Part shown: one piece after another, positions 23,801 to 34,980 of the stretch
Position numbering within the stretch: position 1 is the first letter of the stretch
Layout of the letters: each line of letters starts with the position of its first letter
Assembly: GCF_907165205.1 (NCBI RefSeq)
Contig: NC_058189.1
Span: forward strand, 2,358,501 to 2,422,500
DNA: 64,000 nucleotides
Direction: 5' to 3'
Source of the DNA: Coccinella septempunctata
Taxonomy: Eukaryota; Arthropoda; Insecta; Coleoptera; Coccinellidae
The notes under the pieces: model-generated
Databases searched by the model: none
Seen by the model: only the letters and a program-made list of their open reading frames with translations
Told to the model about the DNA's origin: nothing
Program-made: the position numbers and the translations under genes

Positions 23801-26800
23801 CACTTAAATATTGGGGGCGGAATTCTAACCTAAAATAATTTGTTGAACTGGATGCAGAACTTCCCATTTTTGATGGATTTTGAAAATTGAATGAATTCAT
23901 TATTGAATATCAAGCCTTTTCTTTTGCCTTTATTGTTATGCCATCAGTCTTTCAATTTTGTGTCACAAATCATACTATAGTTAGCAACAAACTCTTTTCT
24001 TCTGTTGAGTGCCCTTTGTGGATTACCACCACTTGCTTGGCAATCATTCATCGTATTCGTACTAACAAGGACAATAAGGACATTTTCTTCACGTTTCTCT
24101 TCAACATTAATAAAACAATTTCACACAAGACCTTACAAAGAAAGTGTTGTACTTTTATAAACTTAGGTACCCTTTATTTGACAATCCTTATCATTATCAA
24201 TAATAATACTAATTCAACAACAAAAAGTTGTTACTCTTTGATAATAATATAATAATTTACTTGAAACTGACTGACAGGACAATTAAGTTAGGTTAATGAA
24301 ATGACAACGATCATCGGCAACCGGCCAACCAATGAAATAGCTTTATTGGGATAGGATGAAGTTGCACCAAAATAAAAAACAGAAATATAAAAACTTAAGG
24401 GCTCCTTACTTAAGATTCTGTTAAGCCACAGTCCTGCAACTGGGAATAAAATTAAGCGTCCATTAACTTTAAACGACACTTAGTTAAGTACTCGTTTTAA
24501 GGGGTAGGTATTGGTGCCTTAATAAGACTGGTGTCTCAAGACACTACTTAAGACATTCTCACAACTTAAGATCTGACTATTAATACGGGTCTTAAAGTTG
24601 AAAATTTTCAATAAAATTTAAATTAACTACAAAAAAACTGGACAAGACGATGAACACATAGAAGGCGAAGAGATTATCATCGCTGACGACATTCCGCATC
24701 CTCATATCATTATTAATGATAAACAATTACCTCAATAGAATATAAATAGTTTTTTGTGTAGAAGAAAAGAAACCACGAATTTCATATATTTTTTGCTACC
24801 TCTGGCACACTTATAGCACTGATCCCTTCAATAATATTTTGTAAATGATAGAAATCGAAATAAGGCACGTTGAAAATTACATTAGAACACTCTTGATTTC
24901 CGCTTTTCATTTTACCTAAAGTTAAAATCTTTGGAAAATTCAATCTTCTTTCTTAGAAGAACTTGTCTTTGGATTCTTCCTAATAATTGGATATCACGCC
25001 TTTGCCGAATTCAAAATCAACGATTCTTGTTTCGGAGCCATATGAAATTTCGAAATGTGCTTCCTTAAACTCTCAGTGTTTTTATACAATTGCGAGCAAA
25101 CAATACATACAAACGGTCCGGCATCTTCCCCGTGTATATTCTTTTCGTGCGTCCTGAGGTGATCCCTTCTACTAAACCTCTTTGGGCACATTTCGCACAC
25201 ATAGCTTGGTTTCATCGCGTATTTTGCATCAGGTTTTCCTAAATAATCATAAAATTATTGGAAAAGAAAAGAAATGGTCCTATTCATTGGCTGGTTTAGA
25301 ATGAAAAACAAAAGCAACAATAAAACACTGTTAGGAAAAATAAACATATATTCGCTTCAAATATGTTAACACAATCAATGATGTATTCTTCAGGTATGAT
25401 CATATTAGGTCAAAAATAAATAATCAGAATTTACATTTTAAATTTTTGATTTCATTGTATATAAATAGATATTCTCAAAGAATTTTTAATCTTTAATAAA
25501 CATTAACTCTTAAATAATATTCTGGAAAATCAACGATATGAATTTCAGCAGTCGATTATTTCATAAAAAAATTCAATTTGATTCTTTGAATATAAACAAC
25601 AAAATTATTATCCTCAACAATTAATGTTTCTTTTGAATTATTGCCAAAGACACAACATAGTTCCATTATAATTGAAAACTAAAATTTACTTCTCACAGCC
25701 TCGTTTAACATTTTTATACGGAAAAACATTTCCGAAAAACTTTATTGTTTAATTTTGTACTTCTCCCTATCAGATTTGAACTGTCTATGAATGGTTATTA
25801 GATGAGTTGTCAAACTGTTAGCAGTTTTAAAACGTTTGTGGCACAGATCACATGGTAAATGCTGAGTGGGATAATGCACATCGAATATGTGCCGCCGTAA
25901 ACTGCTTTTTCTCATGGTTTTTCCACAAACATTACATCTAGCTGAAATGTTTCAAGTATCATAGACATAAGGCATATCTGTTAGTTGGTTATTGAAATTC
26001 AGCTCTACTTACCATGCAAAAACAAAACAAAAATCGACGAACATAGCGAAATAAAAACACTCACAAAACACCAAAATAAGGAAATAACTTTAAAACAATT
26101 CCCTTGAAAAAAATGGAACATATTCTGGCATACTAGGAATAAAATAAAATATTAGAAAAAAAAATTAAACACTTATTTATATTATAGACATGTTCAGATC
26201 AGAAGATCCTGAATATGTCTCAGAATGACTTAGAGCAAGAAGTATTTAAAATCCGTGGACAAGTACAACACACAAAGGATTATTGAGAAGGAAGTAAAAA
26301 TATTATGTGGGATAACACTATATGTAGAAGTCGTTTATTCTTTGATCTACCACTCTGACTAAAGATCATTGTTGAACAAAAATGATTAGCCTTTGAAAGC
26401 CCATGTGAATTACATTGGATACTGTTATATACCATCCACCTTTGTACGTGACCAATGCGTTTTCCATTGAACTACAAAATTTCATTATTTTCGAGCAATG
26501 CGTGTTATTTAAAAAAGTACTATTACTGTACTTCTTGCTCTTCGCTCCGTAATTTACATTTCGAATATTACACCTGAACCAGCAGAAATAGTTATAGTTA
26601 GGGAGCTGGTTGCTATTTTGGCATATATGTAATTTTTTCGTGCTTCATCGTCATAGGGATGAAAGTTGAGATAAATACAAATCGGTTTGGTTCAGTCAAT
26701 TAAAGTTCTTAGGCGCCGGGTTTTTGAATTACTTTGCTTCAAAAAAGTAAAACAAAAGTAGGGTCTGAAATGATTTGTTTGTGTATGCTTTGACTGATAA

Positions 26801-29800
26801 TTTGAATCATCCCCTAAACAATGAAAATCCAAGAGGCAGACATGCATTATTGCAATTTCAAGAGACATGATTGTGAAAATCTGAAAAAAGAACTCTACTA
26901 ATACTAATTATTTGTTCGTTATCCTAGTTGAGTCCATTAGGTTAATTAGGAATACATGAATAAAGAGTTGGCAGGAATTTTGGTCACTAGGCAAAGTTAC
27001 GTTTGAGTTGAGGTCCTCAAAGTTTGTAAGGGCACAAAAATTGATAATAAGTCTACTACCTCATGAACAAATCATACAGAAATTTGGGCACCCAGCTCCC
27101 TAACTACTGATTCTTATTGAGTATTTTTCAAGATGATAAGATTAGTTTCTCTTTGAAAAGAAACATAGTATCAATTGCGATTTAAATGAAGAAAATTTAG
27201 AGCATAAGTACATGAAAATTTCTTTTCCATCTATCAATAATATAGTATGACATGAATCTTTATAATAGGGAATACTCCTCGTGACGAAAATGATGTACAT
27301 ATTTTTTATGAAATATCTTTGAAACGTCAAATTTTGAATTAACATTTCAACCGTTTCCCAAAAAAAATTGTTTTAAGTACTTAAAAATGAAAAATAAACA
27401 TGGGTATTTAAAATTTAAGGCGTTTCTATTGCACAAGTTGGCAACATCGATTGAAATTCACGTTGATAATAAAGGACAACAAATACACTATCTTGATGAG
27501 ATAGACAAAGATGGCCGTCTATGAAGTCTGCGACGAACGAGGAACGTCGTAAAATTTTATAGGATTTTTATAGACGGTTGCTGTTGAGGCTCGCCAGTGA
27601 GTGCGCGCCTTATGAGGGCTGTGAATCAACAGCTGTTATTTATAAACAAGCCATTGTTCTTTTTATTTTCTAGTAGGCGCTGTTGCCAAATCGTAAACTA
27701 GAAACGAAGCGATTCAAATTGAAAAACCTCATCTTTGAAGAATGATTTTGAATAGTTTCCGCGGTGCATCTGAAAAATTCATAAATGAAACTCATAATTA
27801 TTCAGTTTCAACTTGCATATGCTGTGATAACCAAAATTGAGGAGAATTCCCCATTTTACCTCAATATGTTTTTAAATATCAAGAATCAACTCACTTATTT
27901 ATAATTAATGAGGAGAAAAAATTCCCTCAAATTTAAATCCATGACAGCAACTTGACATTTCCAAGAGCATGTTGCAATGAAAAAGGTAATTTAAACGAGT
28001 AGTTTATAAAAAAAGTTATTCATTTTCCGATCCAATTGAATAAATAAATATTAAGTTGCAACTGAAATATCTCGAAAGAAGTGGATCTTTTCACCTTATA
28101 ATTCAAAATTGAAACGATGATTTATTTAAAAAATAATTTTCACAAAGTTTTTCCATCTATATGAATATATTGCGTTGTCCAGTGTTCCTTTAATGCCCAT
28201 TTTCACCAACTTATTTGAGGCAGGCTTAAAATGAAGTCAAAATTATTGCAGCAATTGCTATAGAAATCAGTGAAATAAGTAAGCCAGCCTCAAATAGGTG
28301 CAAATTGGCATCAATAACTTAGGAATTTCTTGGACGTCAAAGTTCAATTCCTACTCATGAATATAAGCTGAAAGGAATGCCAAGACAGGATCTGTATTCA
28401 TCCTAATTCATGTTTCAATAAAAAAAGAATTTCAGAAATATCAACCATCTCGAAAATCAAACAAAAAACTTCCCATTGCCCATAATGAAATCATAATAAA
28501 GATTAAATTATTGAGAAAAATCTATAGTAAAAGCAAATTAAACTGATTGCGTTACACATGTACAAGCCAGTTAGTAAGAATTGAAAGTGCAAGGAAAGGT
28601 GAGGTTTAGGTAAGAATTCTCTTAATATAGAAAATAAATAAAAAATAACAAACAATACAACGCATTATAAAAGCAGGACCTTGTGCTTTCTGGTGCTGAA
28701 TTGCTAATTCTGTACCGTAACATTTGTTCATATCTTGTGAAATGCCAATTCATTTACATCCATCCACATTCAATTAAAAAAAAAGTGTTGCATTCACAAA
28801 AGATCAATAAAGCAAAAGATTTCTGTTACACCGTACAGAGTGCAAATTGTGATGTTATTTTGGATTTTGATGGCAAGGAGCACAATTTCACATAATAGAA
28901 AAAGCAGAGGCAACAAGTTTGTGTTCGATTCAAAATGGGGAGATCCACAACGTGTTTGTTCTAGAAATGACAGCGAATAAAACCGAAAAATCTTGGATGA
29001 ATGTATTTTGGAAATTGGGATGTTAACTGAGAAAATAAAATTATCTTCTACCCATAGAACACTCAAATATTAGCTCCATCTATCTTTACATATTCCACTT
29101 TTCATTTAAAGGTTTAGTTGGCTTCCCAAAGGTGTGAATGAACAATGTATCATCTCAATTTAACAGAGAAGTGTAAATAAAATGTGACAATTACCATAAA
29201 TAAACATGCAACCCTGTTAATGAAGCTACAAATGAGGACTTACCTTGATCAACAAAACTCTCAATTAACGAGTTGTTTTTTGGTTCAACCAGCTTCTCCA
29301 TACCTTCCTCATCAGCGGAGGACTTTTCTGATTTAATATAACTTAAATCAGTGTATTCTGGTTCACTTTCCTGAGTCAAGGATGGTACTTTCTTTTTCTC
29401 TCTTATGTCATCATCTTCTTTTTTCGTCAATGCTAAGGGTACTGATTTACTTGGTATATTTTGATTTCCATTGTTATCGGTTTTATTCCTTTTTACATTT
29501 GATCCATTAGAATTCTTAGGTCTTTTATTGTTCGTTGGTGGAATGTTGATATTTGGTAATGGTAATTGGTGTTGTATAGGTGGAGGAGGGCTAGAATTGC
29601 ATGTTGTTGCCGTTGGAGTGTATTGTGAGTTTATGCCAATGTGGTTGTCAATAGTATTGTAAGGTTGAGTGTATTGCATATCTTGCATCAATTTAGTATA
29701 ATCCTCATCTTCATCATTGTCACCTTCATATTTTTCATCTTCTTTAGAGGATGATTCACTCTGCAACAAAGACTTGATTATAATATCTAAGAAAACTATC

Positions 29801-30206
29801 AGCGACTGCATATAATATGAATTAACTTACAGAGTCATCTCCTGTCAACCCTTTAACCTGCAAGAGTTCGGCAGTCCTCAGGAAAGATGTCAAATTCTCT
29901 CTTAGAACACTAACTTCCCCCAAATACATAAACTCTAATATATCTTTCATGTGTTCATGGCCTACACCTTTGAGTATAACAATAGGATGTTTACAAGGAT
30001 TCACTTTAAACATTTCTTTGAAGTATGGACTGCAAATGGACAAAACAACCTTGTGAGCTTGAAGAAACTTTCCGTCCATAGCTAGGGTAACATCTACCAT
30101 ATCAGCAGCTTCAAATAATTCATGAAAACCCGAGGATAGGTTAGAATGAAAATTGTTCCATTTTAGAGCAAACTGTTGTGTGTGCGTTGAAGATGTAGCC
30201 ATTTTG
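20619..30206 (-). CDS. BTB/POZ-C2H2 transcription factor with alternative terminal zinc-finger exons
   Basis: Common exons: 30206-29831 (ATG at 30202, four 5'UTR bases after a TTTCAG acceptor) and 29760-29244. The first encodes a TTK-type BTB domain with FALKWNNFHSNLSSGFHELF, MVDVTLAMDGKFLQAHKVVL, SICSPYFKEMF and ILEFMYLGEVSVL. BTB domains dimerise and recruit co-regulators. The second is an acidic, Pro/Asn-rich linker. It ends one base into a codon at GTAAGT (29243-29238), and three downstream exons all start with the matching two bases: 25941-25742, 25238-24994 and 20893-20619. Each has two C2H2 fingers and its own stop, giving 362-, 377- and 387-residue proteins. This is the lola / mod(mdg4) layout. 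The BTB sequence looks nearer to mod(mdg4)-like proteins than to lola, but I assign no orthologue. A 5'UTR donor (GTAAGG) is at 30318-30313. Confidence 0.9.
22255..22760. repeat. Remnant of the TATACAGGGTGAGTC MITE family
   Basis: Internal blocks of the 650-bp MITE are recognisable (CAGGCTGTTGAAAA, TCACCCACGTCTTCCAG, GAAACTAAGTTGGACGCTAT, CCAGGGGTAGCACAGCTCAT), but both canonical ends are missing. It lies in the BTB-gene region between exons B and C. The 68-codon frame at 22186-22392 is part of it. Confidence 0.65.
23665..24591. mobile_element. PIF/Harbinger-like element remnant, TTA duplication
   Basis: The left end GACCCGTTTGCACCAAAC follows TTA (23662-23664), and the right end ATACGGGTC precedes TTA (24592-24594). 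Both subterminal zones are dense in TTAAGT/CTTAA blocks plus TTGCACCAA-type motifs, a layout common in insect Harbinger elements. A second GGTGCC-containing end-like motif lies inside at about 24510, so the right boundary could instead be there. No intact transposase was recognised. The frames at 23887-24252 and 24288-24479 are not assignable. Confidence 0.55.
24994..25238 (-). CDS. BTB gene, alternative zinc-finger exon B
   Basis: It follows the acceptor TTATTTAG. Fingers CEMCPKRFSRRDHLRTHEKN IH and CIVCSQLYKNTESLRKHISK FH, then a short tail ending SAKA and TGA. The two-base start phase matches the common donor. The RRDHLR recognition-helix region differs entirely from that of exons A and C, so isoforms should bind different DNA. 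Confidence 0.88.
25742..25941 (-). CDS. BTB gene, alternative zinc-finger exon A
   Basis: It follows the acceptor ATTTCAG at 25948-25942. Two fingers: CNVCGKTMRKSSLRRHIFDV H and CDLCHKRFKTANSLTTHLIT IH, then a basic tail and TAA at 25744-25742. The first finger has one residue fewer between its second Cys and first His than the usual 12. The exon starts with two bases of a split codon, in phase with the common donor at 29244. Confidence 0.85.
26595..27106. mobile_element. TAGTTAGGGAGCTGG MITE, about 510 bp
   Basis: The left end TAGTTAGGGAGCTGGTTGC is inverted at the right end as GCACCCAGCTCCCTAACTA. Non-coding interior, no clear target duplication. It sits in the BTB-gene intron between the linker exon and exon A. 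Confidence 0.65.
27400..27870 (+). repeat. Dispersed repeat, inverted copy of 7600-8075
   Basis: It matches the complement of 7600-8075 from ATGGGTATT at the left to GGAGAATTCCCCATTT at the right, with numerous substitutions. Ends are undefined and the family is unknown. Confidence 0.7.
28193..28312. repeat. Small palindrome, about 120 bp
   Basis: ATGCCCATTTTCACCAACTT, then ATTTGAGGCAGGCTTA, is complemented by TAAGCCAGCCTCAAAT and AGGTGCAAATTGGCAT, around a GCAGCAATTGC centre. Probably a tiny MITE. Confidence 0.6.
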
Positions 30207-31190
30207 CTGAAAAATTATAGGAATTCATGTGAAATTCACAGAAAAATCTGAGTGAGCTATCTGGGCAATTAGATTCTCTTGACTAAGGAAAAATTCATTT
30301 CTAAAATCATTTCCTTACCTATTTTCCAATGAAACCTTAAGTCTGTAAACCAAATGAAAACTAGGGCATTAACGTAACAAACAAAAATGAAGACAAGATC
30401 TTCAATAAGTTACATAACTAAATGCACCTACTCCGATAAACACAACGAGAGATGAACAACCCTAATTAACCATTTCCGGGACCAATCCGGGCATCCGGGA
30501 TACGAAGTGATTGACAGAACGACAACGTTGCGCGTTTGCCATATTCCTTGTTTCTCATTCAGTATTTTGGAACAGTGTTGTCGTTTGATGCAAAGTTTCG
30601 GTATTATTTTGAAAATGAATTTAACTTCTAAAATAACATGTATTCAGTATTCTGATGACTCTGATGAGCTAGATGTTATTATCAGTCTCTGTCCGTTTGT
30701 CTTTTTTATTTTTGATTTTTGAAAATGGTTTGAATGTTTATCACTCAATTTTTTTTATTAAAAGATGACATAGGCGTAGACAGGAAAGGGACAAGGTGGG
30801 CACGGCCCCCTACCGAATTCTTGTGCCTTTCCACGACAGCCCCCCAAAAAAAAATCTGGCTATTAGGGGCCATAAAACACTGGGTGTGCCATTTGAAATA
30901 GGAAATCAGTAGACTATTTCCGGTATAACCGGAAATCTATGAAAATACGTTCAATAAATCCCAAAACCCCTTGGTTCAAATTTTCAGCTTGTGTCTAATT
31001 TTCCCAAAACTTCTAGTAGATGGTCGATACCCTGTATACTTCTCCCATGATACATTTCTTCAGCTCTACTGGATAATACTGGAGCAGGTAAAAAATATGT
31101 TGATAACTCTTTATTGCTATTGCATTTTTGGATAAATAAAATAAATGAATTGGAAGAGCTGTAAGCAGCAGAAAGCTGATTGTCTCGCAC

Positions 31191-31196
31191 TTTATT
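31191..31196 (-). promoter_or_regulatory. Polyadenylation signal of the unknown gene
   Basis: AATAAA on the minus strand about 93 bases after the stop codon at 31289. Inferred 3' end. Confidence 0.5.
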
Positions 31197-31288
31197 TCAG
31201 TAGATTGGAGTCACATATGTTATTTTACATTCACTTAACTATTAATGAGACAAAAAAATATATCTCATATCCAGAGACTCTGCTCATA

Positions 31289-34009
31289 TCACTTTATAGA
31301 CCACTCAGAAAAACTATGTCGTGATTTTGGCGGATCATCGGCCAAGTCGTTACACTCCCTTCTTTTGTTTATAACTCTCTTCAAATAATCTGCAACACCT
31401 GTGTTTAGAATTGCGTTGATACAACTGGAACTTGTTGATTGTTGTGGAGGGTTTGGTGTTTTGAGAAGAATCTTTTGCTTTTGGAGTTCCGTGTTGGGTG
31501 TGTAAGAAAAAGATCTTTCTCTCAGGACATCATCTTTGATCGAAGTCTGTAAAGATAAGAGATGAATGAGAGAAAGAAAGCTAAATGATTTAAAACTTTT
31601 GCGTTGGCCACAGGAATTCTAACTTATATGCTTGGGCAAGTATTTTTTTCCTTTTTTTTTAGACCCAAGACCTAAGTGTGCCCTGAACAGAACTTTCTTC
31701 ACTGCACCACAATAGCAGATTCGAAAAAAAAGATATGTTCTTTCATCAATGAGGTAGGTATATTACCTTACGAACAAAGCATGTTCGTATATTTATAACT
31801 ATATAATATAACAAGTATTTTGAATAAGTGCCTACTTTGGAACATCATTTCTGCCCATATATATATTTTTCAGAATAAAATGGTGGCAGGTGCGTGAACT
31901 AGGATGCAAATAATAAAATATCTCTCAGATTCAGGCCTAGTATATGAGCTGAAGTTATTATCGAATTAAGGTCGTTTTAGACTGACATGTAGGATCTCAT
32001 TAACAGATTATCTCAAGCGGAAGCTACCTATCGTCTTAACCGGGCCGTGTAATCAGCTCATTGGATAGGTAGGGGCGTACTTAAACGAATCATATATTTG
32101 AGATTTATATTCTGGAAGAGCAATAAGAAGAGTAATAAATCTGAAAATGTTATAGAGCTTGATGCAGCAGTTCGGTCTTGACGATTATTTAAGTGAATTT
32201 TCTTGGAAGGCCATTTTAAATTTTCGAAAAAAAAAGAGGAACATGCGCTCCATCGTAAACAGAATATCGGTTTATTTTGATCGTTGGAGTTGGGGTTCTA
32301 GGGCTGTCAGAATAATATGGAATTTGGTCTGAGTATATTCTTATACTCTTCTATCCATCAATTTCATTGGCCGGCACAACTTGAAAATTGAGGAATATGC
32401 ACTTCATCGTAGACTGAATAGAGCTTGATGCAGCAGTTCGGTCTTGACGATTCTTTAAGTGATTCCATCTTTTTGGAAATTTTTTGATAGTCACCGTTAG
32501 AGTAGCTTTTCTCTCAATGAAAATAACCGTAGATGGAAATGTGATACATATTCTGAAAGTGCAACTCTTGCAGTTATAAATGTGAAAATTTTATAGAACT
32601 CGTTGCAGCAGTTCGGTCTTGACAATTATTTAAGTGATTCCATCTTTGGGAATTTTGTCGATAGTCACCGTTAGAGTATTTTTTCTCTCAATAAAAATAA
32701 CCGTAGATGGAAATGTGATACATATTCTGAAAGAGCAACTCTTTTAGTAATAAATCTGAGACTTTCATCCATCTAGGTGCAACCGTTCGATTTTGACGAA
32801 TTTTTAACTGAACCCATCTTTTTCAATATTTATCGAAGGTCAGCTTTCGAGTCATTAATCTCTCAATAAAAGTATCCGTAGATAAAAATGTGATACATAT
32901 TCTGAAAGAGCAACTTTTTCAGTAATAAATCTGACTATTTAATTCATCTATATCTCCACTGAGTTGTTGCCCCTTACTTCACCCTTATAGTTACCTTGTA
33001 TAAGAATGAAATTATTGAAAACATAATCATGTGTTGTTCATTCAATTATTACCCTCTTGAAATTCAGCCTTATGCCTTTCTAGAAAATACCAGCCCAGGA
33101 CTGCCCTTAACTTACCTGATGGGAAATGGAAGAATGCAGCGAACCATTCCTGGAGAATTCCCTGCTTCCGTCAGTCTTCTTAATGGCACCCAGCATGATC
33201 TCGGTTATCCTCTGCGAACATTTCAAGATCTCCGATGCATCTTCAACCGACAAAGTTACCGTATCCCCGAAATTCTTGTCAGTAAAATCTTTCTGCGTGC
33301 TACAAGAACTCCTAGGTTCAGACAGTTCATCTCCGATTTTATCATCGCGGGAATACTGAGAGACACTATTATAAATCACACTGGAAACGAAACCGCTCCT
33401 AGAATTTTGATAGTTCAACCAGAAATTATTCCATTCGCCAACTTTATTCTCGGCATCGGACACATCTGCGTTTTTGCAGCCTTTTCCAAAGTACTCATTC
33501 TGAACGCTCTCGATCCAACTGAGGTAACTAGATTCTGGCGTTGCTATATTCTTATCCGGCTTGCTGACTTCTGCACTACTCCTTGTTGCGTAATCCGTAC
33601 AGTCTGAATATGGAGAGTCTATAGAGCTGCTAGTCCTGGTTTGGAAGAACGAAGAATTGGAGAAGGAATGCTTCGCTTTGTATTCGGAAATGGACTCCAA
33701 GCTATGCCTATGGGTACTGTCTAAGGATCTTCTCAATTTCTCCGGGGTATTGAAGTGCTCTCCGATCTTCTCCCTCTTAATGACAATATCTTCGTTACTG
33801 ATGCTCTTTGTTGAGTCTCTACGGAAGCTGTTGGCTCTCCTTACCGTTCCGGTTCTGCTTAGCAACATCGATGCTGTGGAGCCGAGAAGAAGCAGCTCGT
33901 TTTTCGTCCTCGGTATTTTATCGCCTTGAAATATTATCAGGCCTTGGTTTGATGAACTAGTCGAGGATTCGGACTGTGACGAACCTTTTCTACTGCTGTT
34001 CAGCGACAT
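31289..34009 (-). CDS. Unrecognised two-exon protein, 383 residues
   Basis: Exon 1 is 34009-33116 (298 codons, donor GTAAGT at 33115-33110) and exon 2 is 31546-31289 (85 codons plus TGA, acceptor TTTACAG). They join in phase 0. The protein is Ser-rich and hydrophilic, with no signal peptide or membrane segment. The N-terminal half has many Ser/Arg basic patches (RANSFRRDSTKS, RRSLDSTHRHSLES) that look like kinase sites. More structured blocks are SSYLSWIESVQNEYFG, GEWNNFWLNYQNSRSGFVSS, LSVEDASEILKCSQRITEIM, CINAILNTGVADYLKRVI and the terminal FSEWSIK. These Trp/aromatic motifs should be the conserved parts. I do not recognise the family. A long plus-strand frame over exon 1 is its antisense shadow. 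The intron carries satellite-type repeats. Confidence 0.82.
32155..32430. repeat. Single unit of the 268-bp satellite-like repeat
   Basis: It runs from GCTTGATGCAGCAGTTCGGT through ATTTTCTTGG, ACAGAATATCGGTTTATTTT, GGGGTTCTAGGGCTGTCAGA and CATCAATTTCATTGGCCGG, back to the start of the next GCTTGATGCAGCAGTTCGG. It is the same unit as in the array at 38521-39940, here in the intron of the unknown gene. Confidence 0.8.
32430..32940. repeat. Tandem repeat, period about 175 bp, three copies
   Basis: The block GTAGATGGAAATGTGATACA starts at 32529 and 32703 and, diverged, at 32878. Each copy also has a TGCAGCAGTTCGGTCTTGAC or diverged equivalent and an AGTCACCGTTAGAGT block. The first part of each unit overlaps in sequence with the start of the 268-bp repeat, so the two families share a module. 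Confidence 0.75.
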
Positions 34010-34499
34010 GATGGGCTAATTCTGATTAACGGAGGGGTTGGCGAGCCTGAAAATGTATCGGCCAAGAGCTTTCACGCCTGATTTGGCGTAACCATATCAA
34101 CGATTTCAAAGTAAATTGCTCCTGTGAAAACTGTGTTAGGATTATATGTCCTTAGAGATGATAATAATCAATAATCTGAACGATTGTGGATCAAGACAAC
34201 TTGAAATGTTCGTATACTGAGAGTATCGCATGTAGACTCTTCATTTTCGCTCACCTCTTTTTCAGCATTTCAATGAAAAAATATTTTGGGTACAATGAGC
34301 TTAAGTGAAAACAGTTAAGGCACGTTTGTCTTCGATCTTTGATGTGAGTAGGTGTGGAAGTTAGCCAGAGAAGGCATAGCTGATAGATCTTTACTGCTAA
34401 TAGCTATTTATTCTGCTTTAGTATATCCATTAAAAAACCTTCAGAAATGTTCAATCAAAAATCATCCAAAAAATTCATATCAAGGTGTTCAACTACGTA

Positions 34500-34850
34500 T
34501 TCGTAAACGTTGATTTTTTAGAGCATTTTCAGAAATAACGACTTCCTGGATCCTGGAAAAAATGTATCCGCTGCTTATGTTGTTCAACTGATTGCCAAAT
34601 TTGACGCTATTGATTCAGTCGTAAACAAGAAGAGGGTGCATGAAAGAGACGAAGCTAGGGACGTGGCTGTCTCAGATCATGTAGCAATGGATCCGACCTT
34701 AAGTACTAGGAAATTGTCCGATGTATCTGGTGTTTCAAGCACAACAATCATGAGAATCCAAATAACACCAATTCCATCCTTATATAAGATACCATTGGTT
34801 CAGAAATTGAATTTTAAACAACATAAAATACTGTAATGATCTCAAGTTTT
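34500..34850 (+). pseudogene. DNA-transposon transposase, N-terminal fragment
   Basis: The plus strand encodes LIAKFDAIDSVVNKKR, RDEARDVAVSDHVAMDP, TLSTRKLSDVSGVSSTTIMR and YKIPLVQKLN. This resembles the second helix-turn-helix and linker of a mariner/Tc-type transposase family that is common in insects (ISTRKLSEVSG..., HPYKIQLVQELN...). It has no catalytic residues. The C-terminal part of the same kind of protein resumes at 36240, so the gene appears split. Confidence 0.7.
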
Positions 34851-34980
34851 CTGAGAAAAATTGGAGTTAATTTTAGTGCATTCCTTTCATTTCAAATTTC
34901 CGCCTTTGAAAATATTTAATTCTCAAATATTCAGTACATTCATTCCGGTAAACACAGTAAATGTAAAAAACCGTTCATCT

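Noticed and set aside
30507..30722. 71-codon plus-strand frame near the BTB-gene 5' end, possible divergent gene
   Set aside because: Only a short SDDSDELD stretch looks coding. No convincing donor or downstream exon was found on the plus strand.
30775..30865. GC-rich AGGCGTAGACAGG...GGCCCCCTACC segment
   Set aside because: It resembles the end of hAT elements such as 52630, but no opposite end or target duplication was found.
32996..33607. 203-codon plus-strand frame
   Set aside because: It lies antisense to exon 1 of the unknown gene, whose splice sites and in-phase second exon make the minus strand the coding one. It has no domain of its own.
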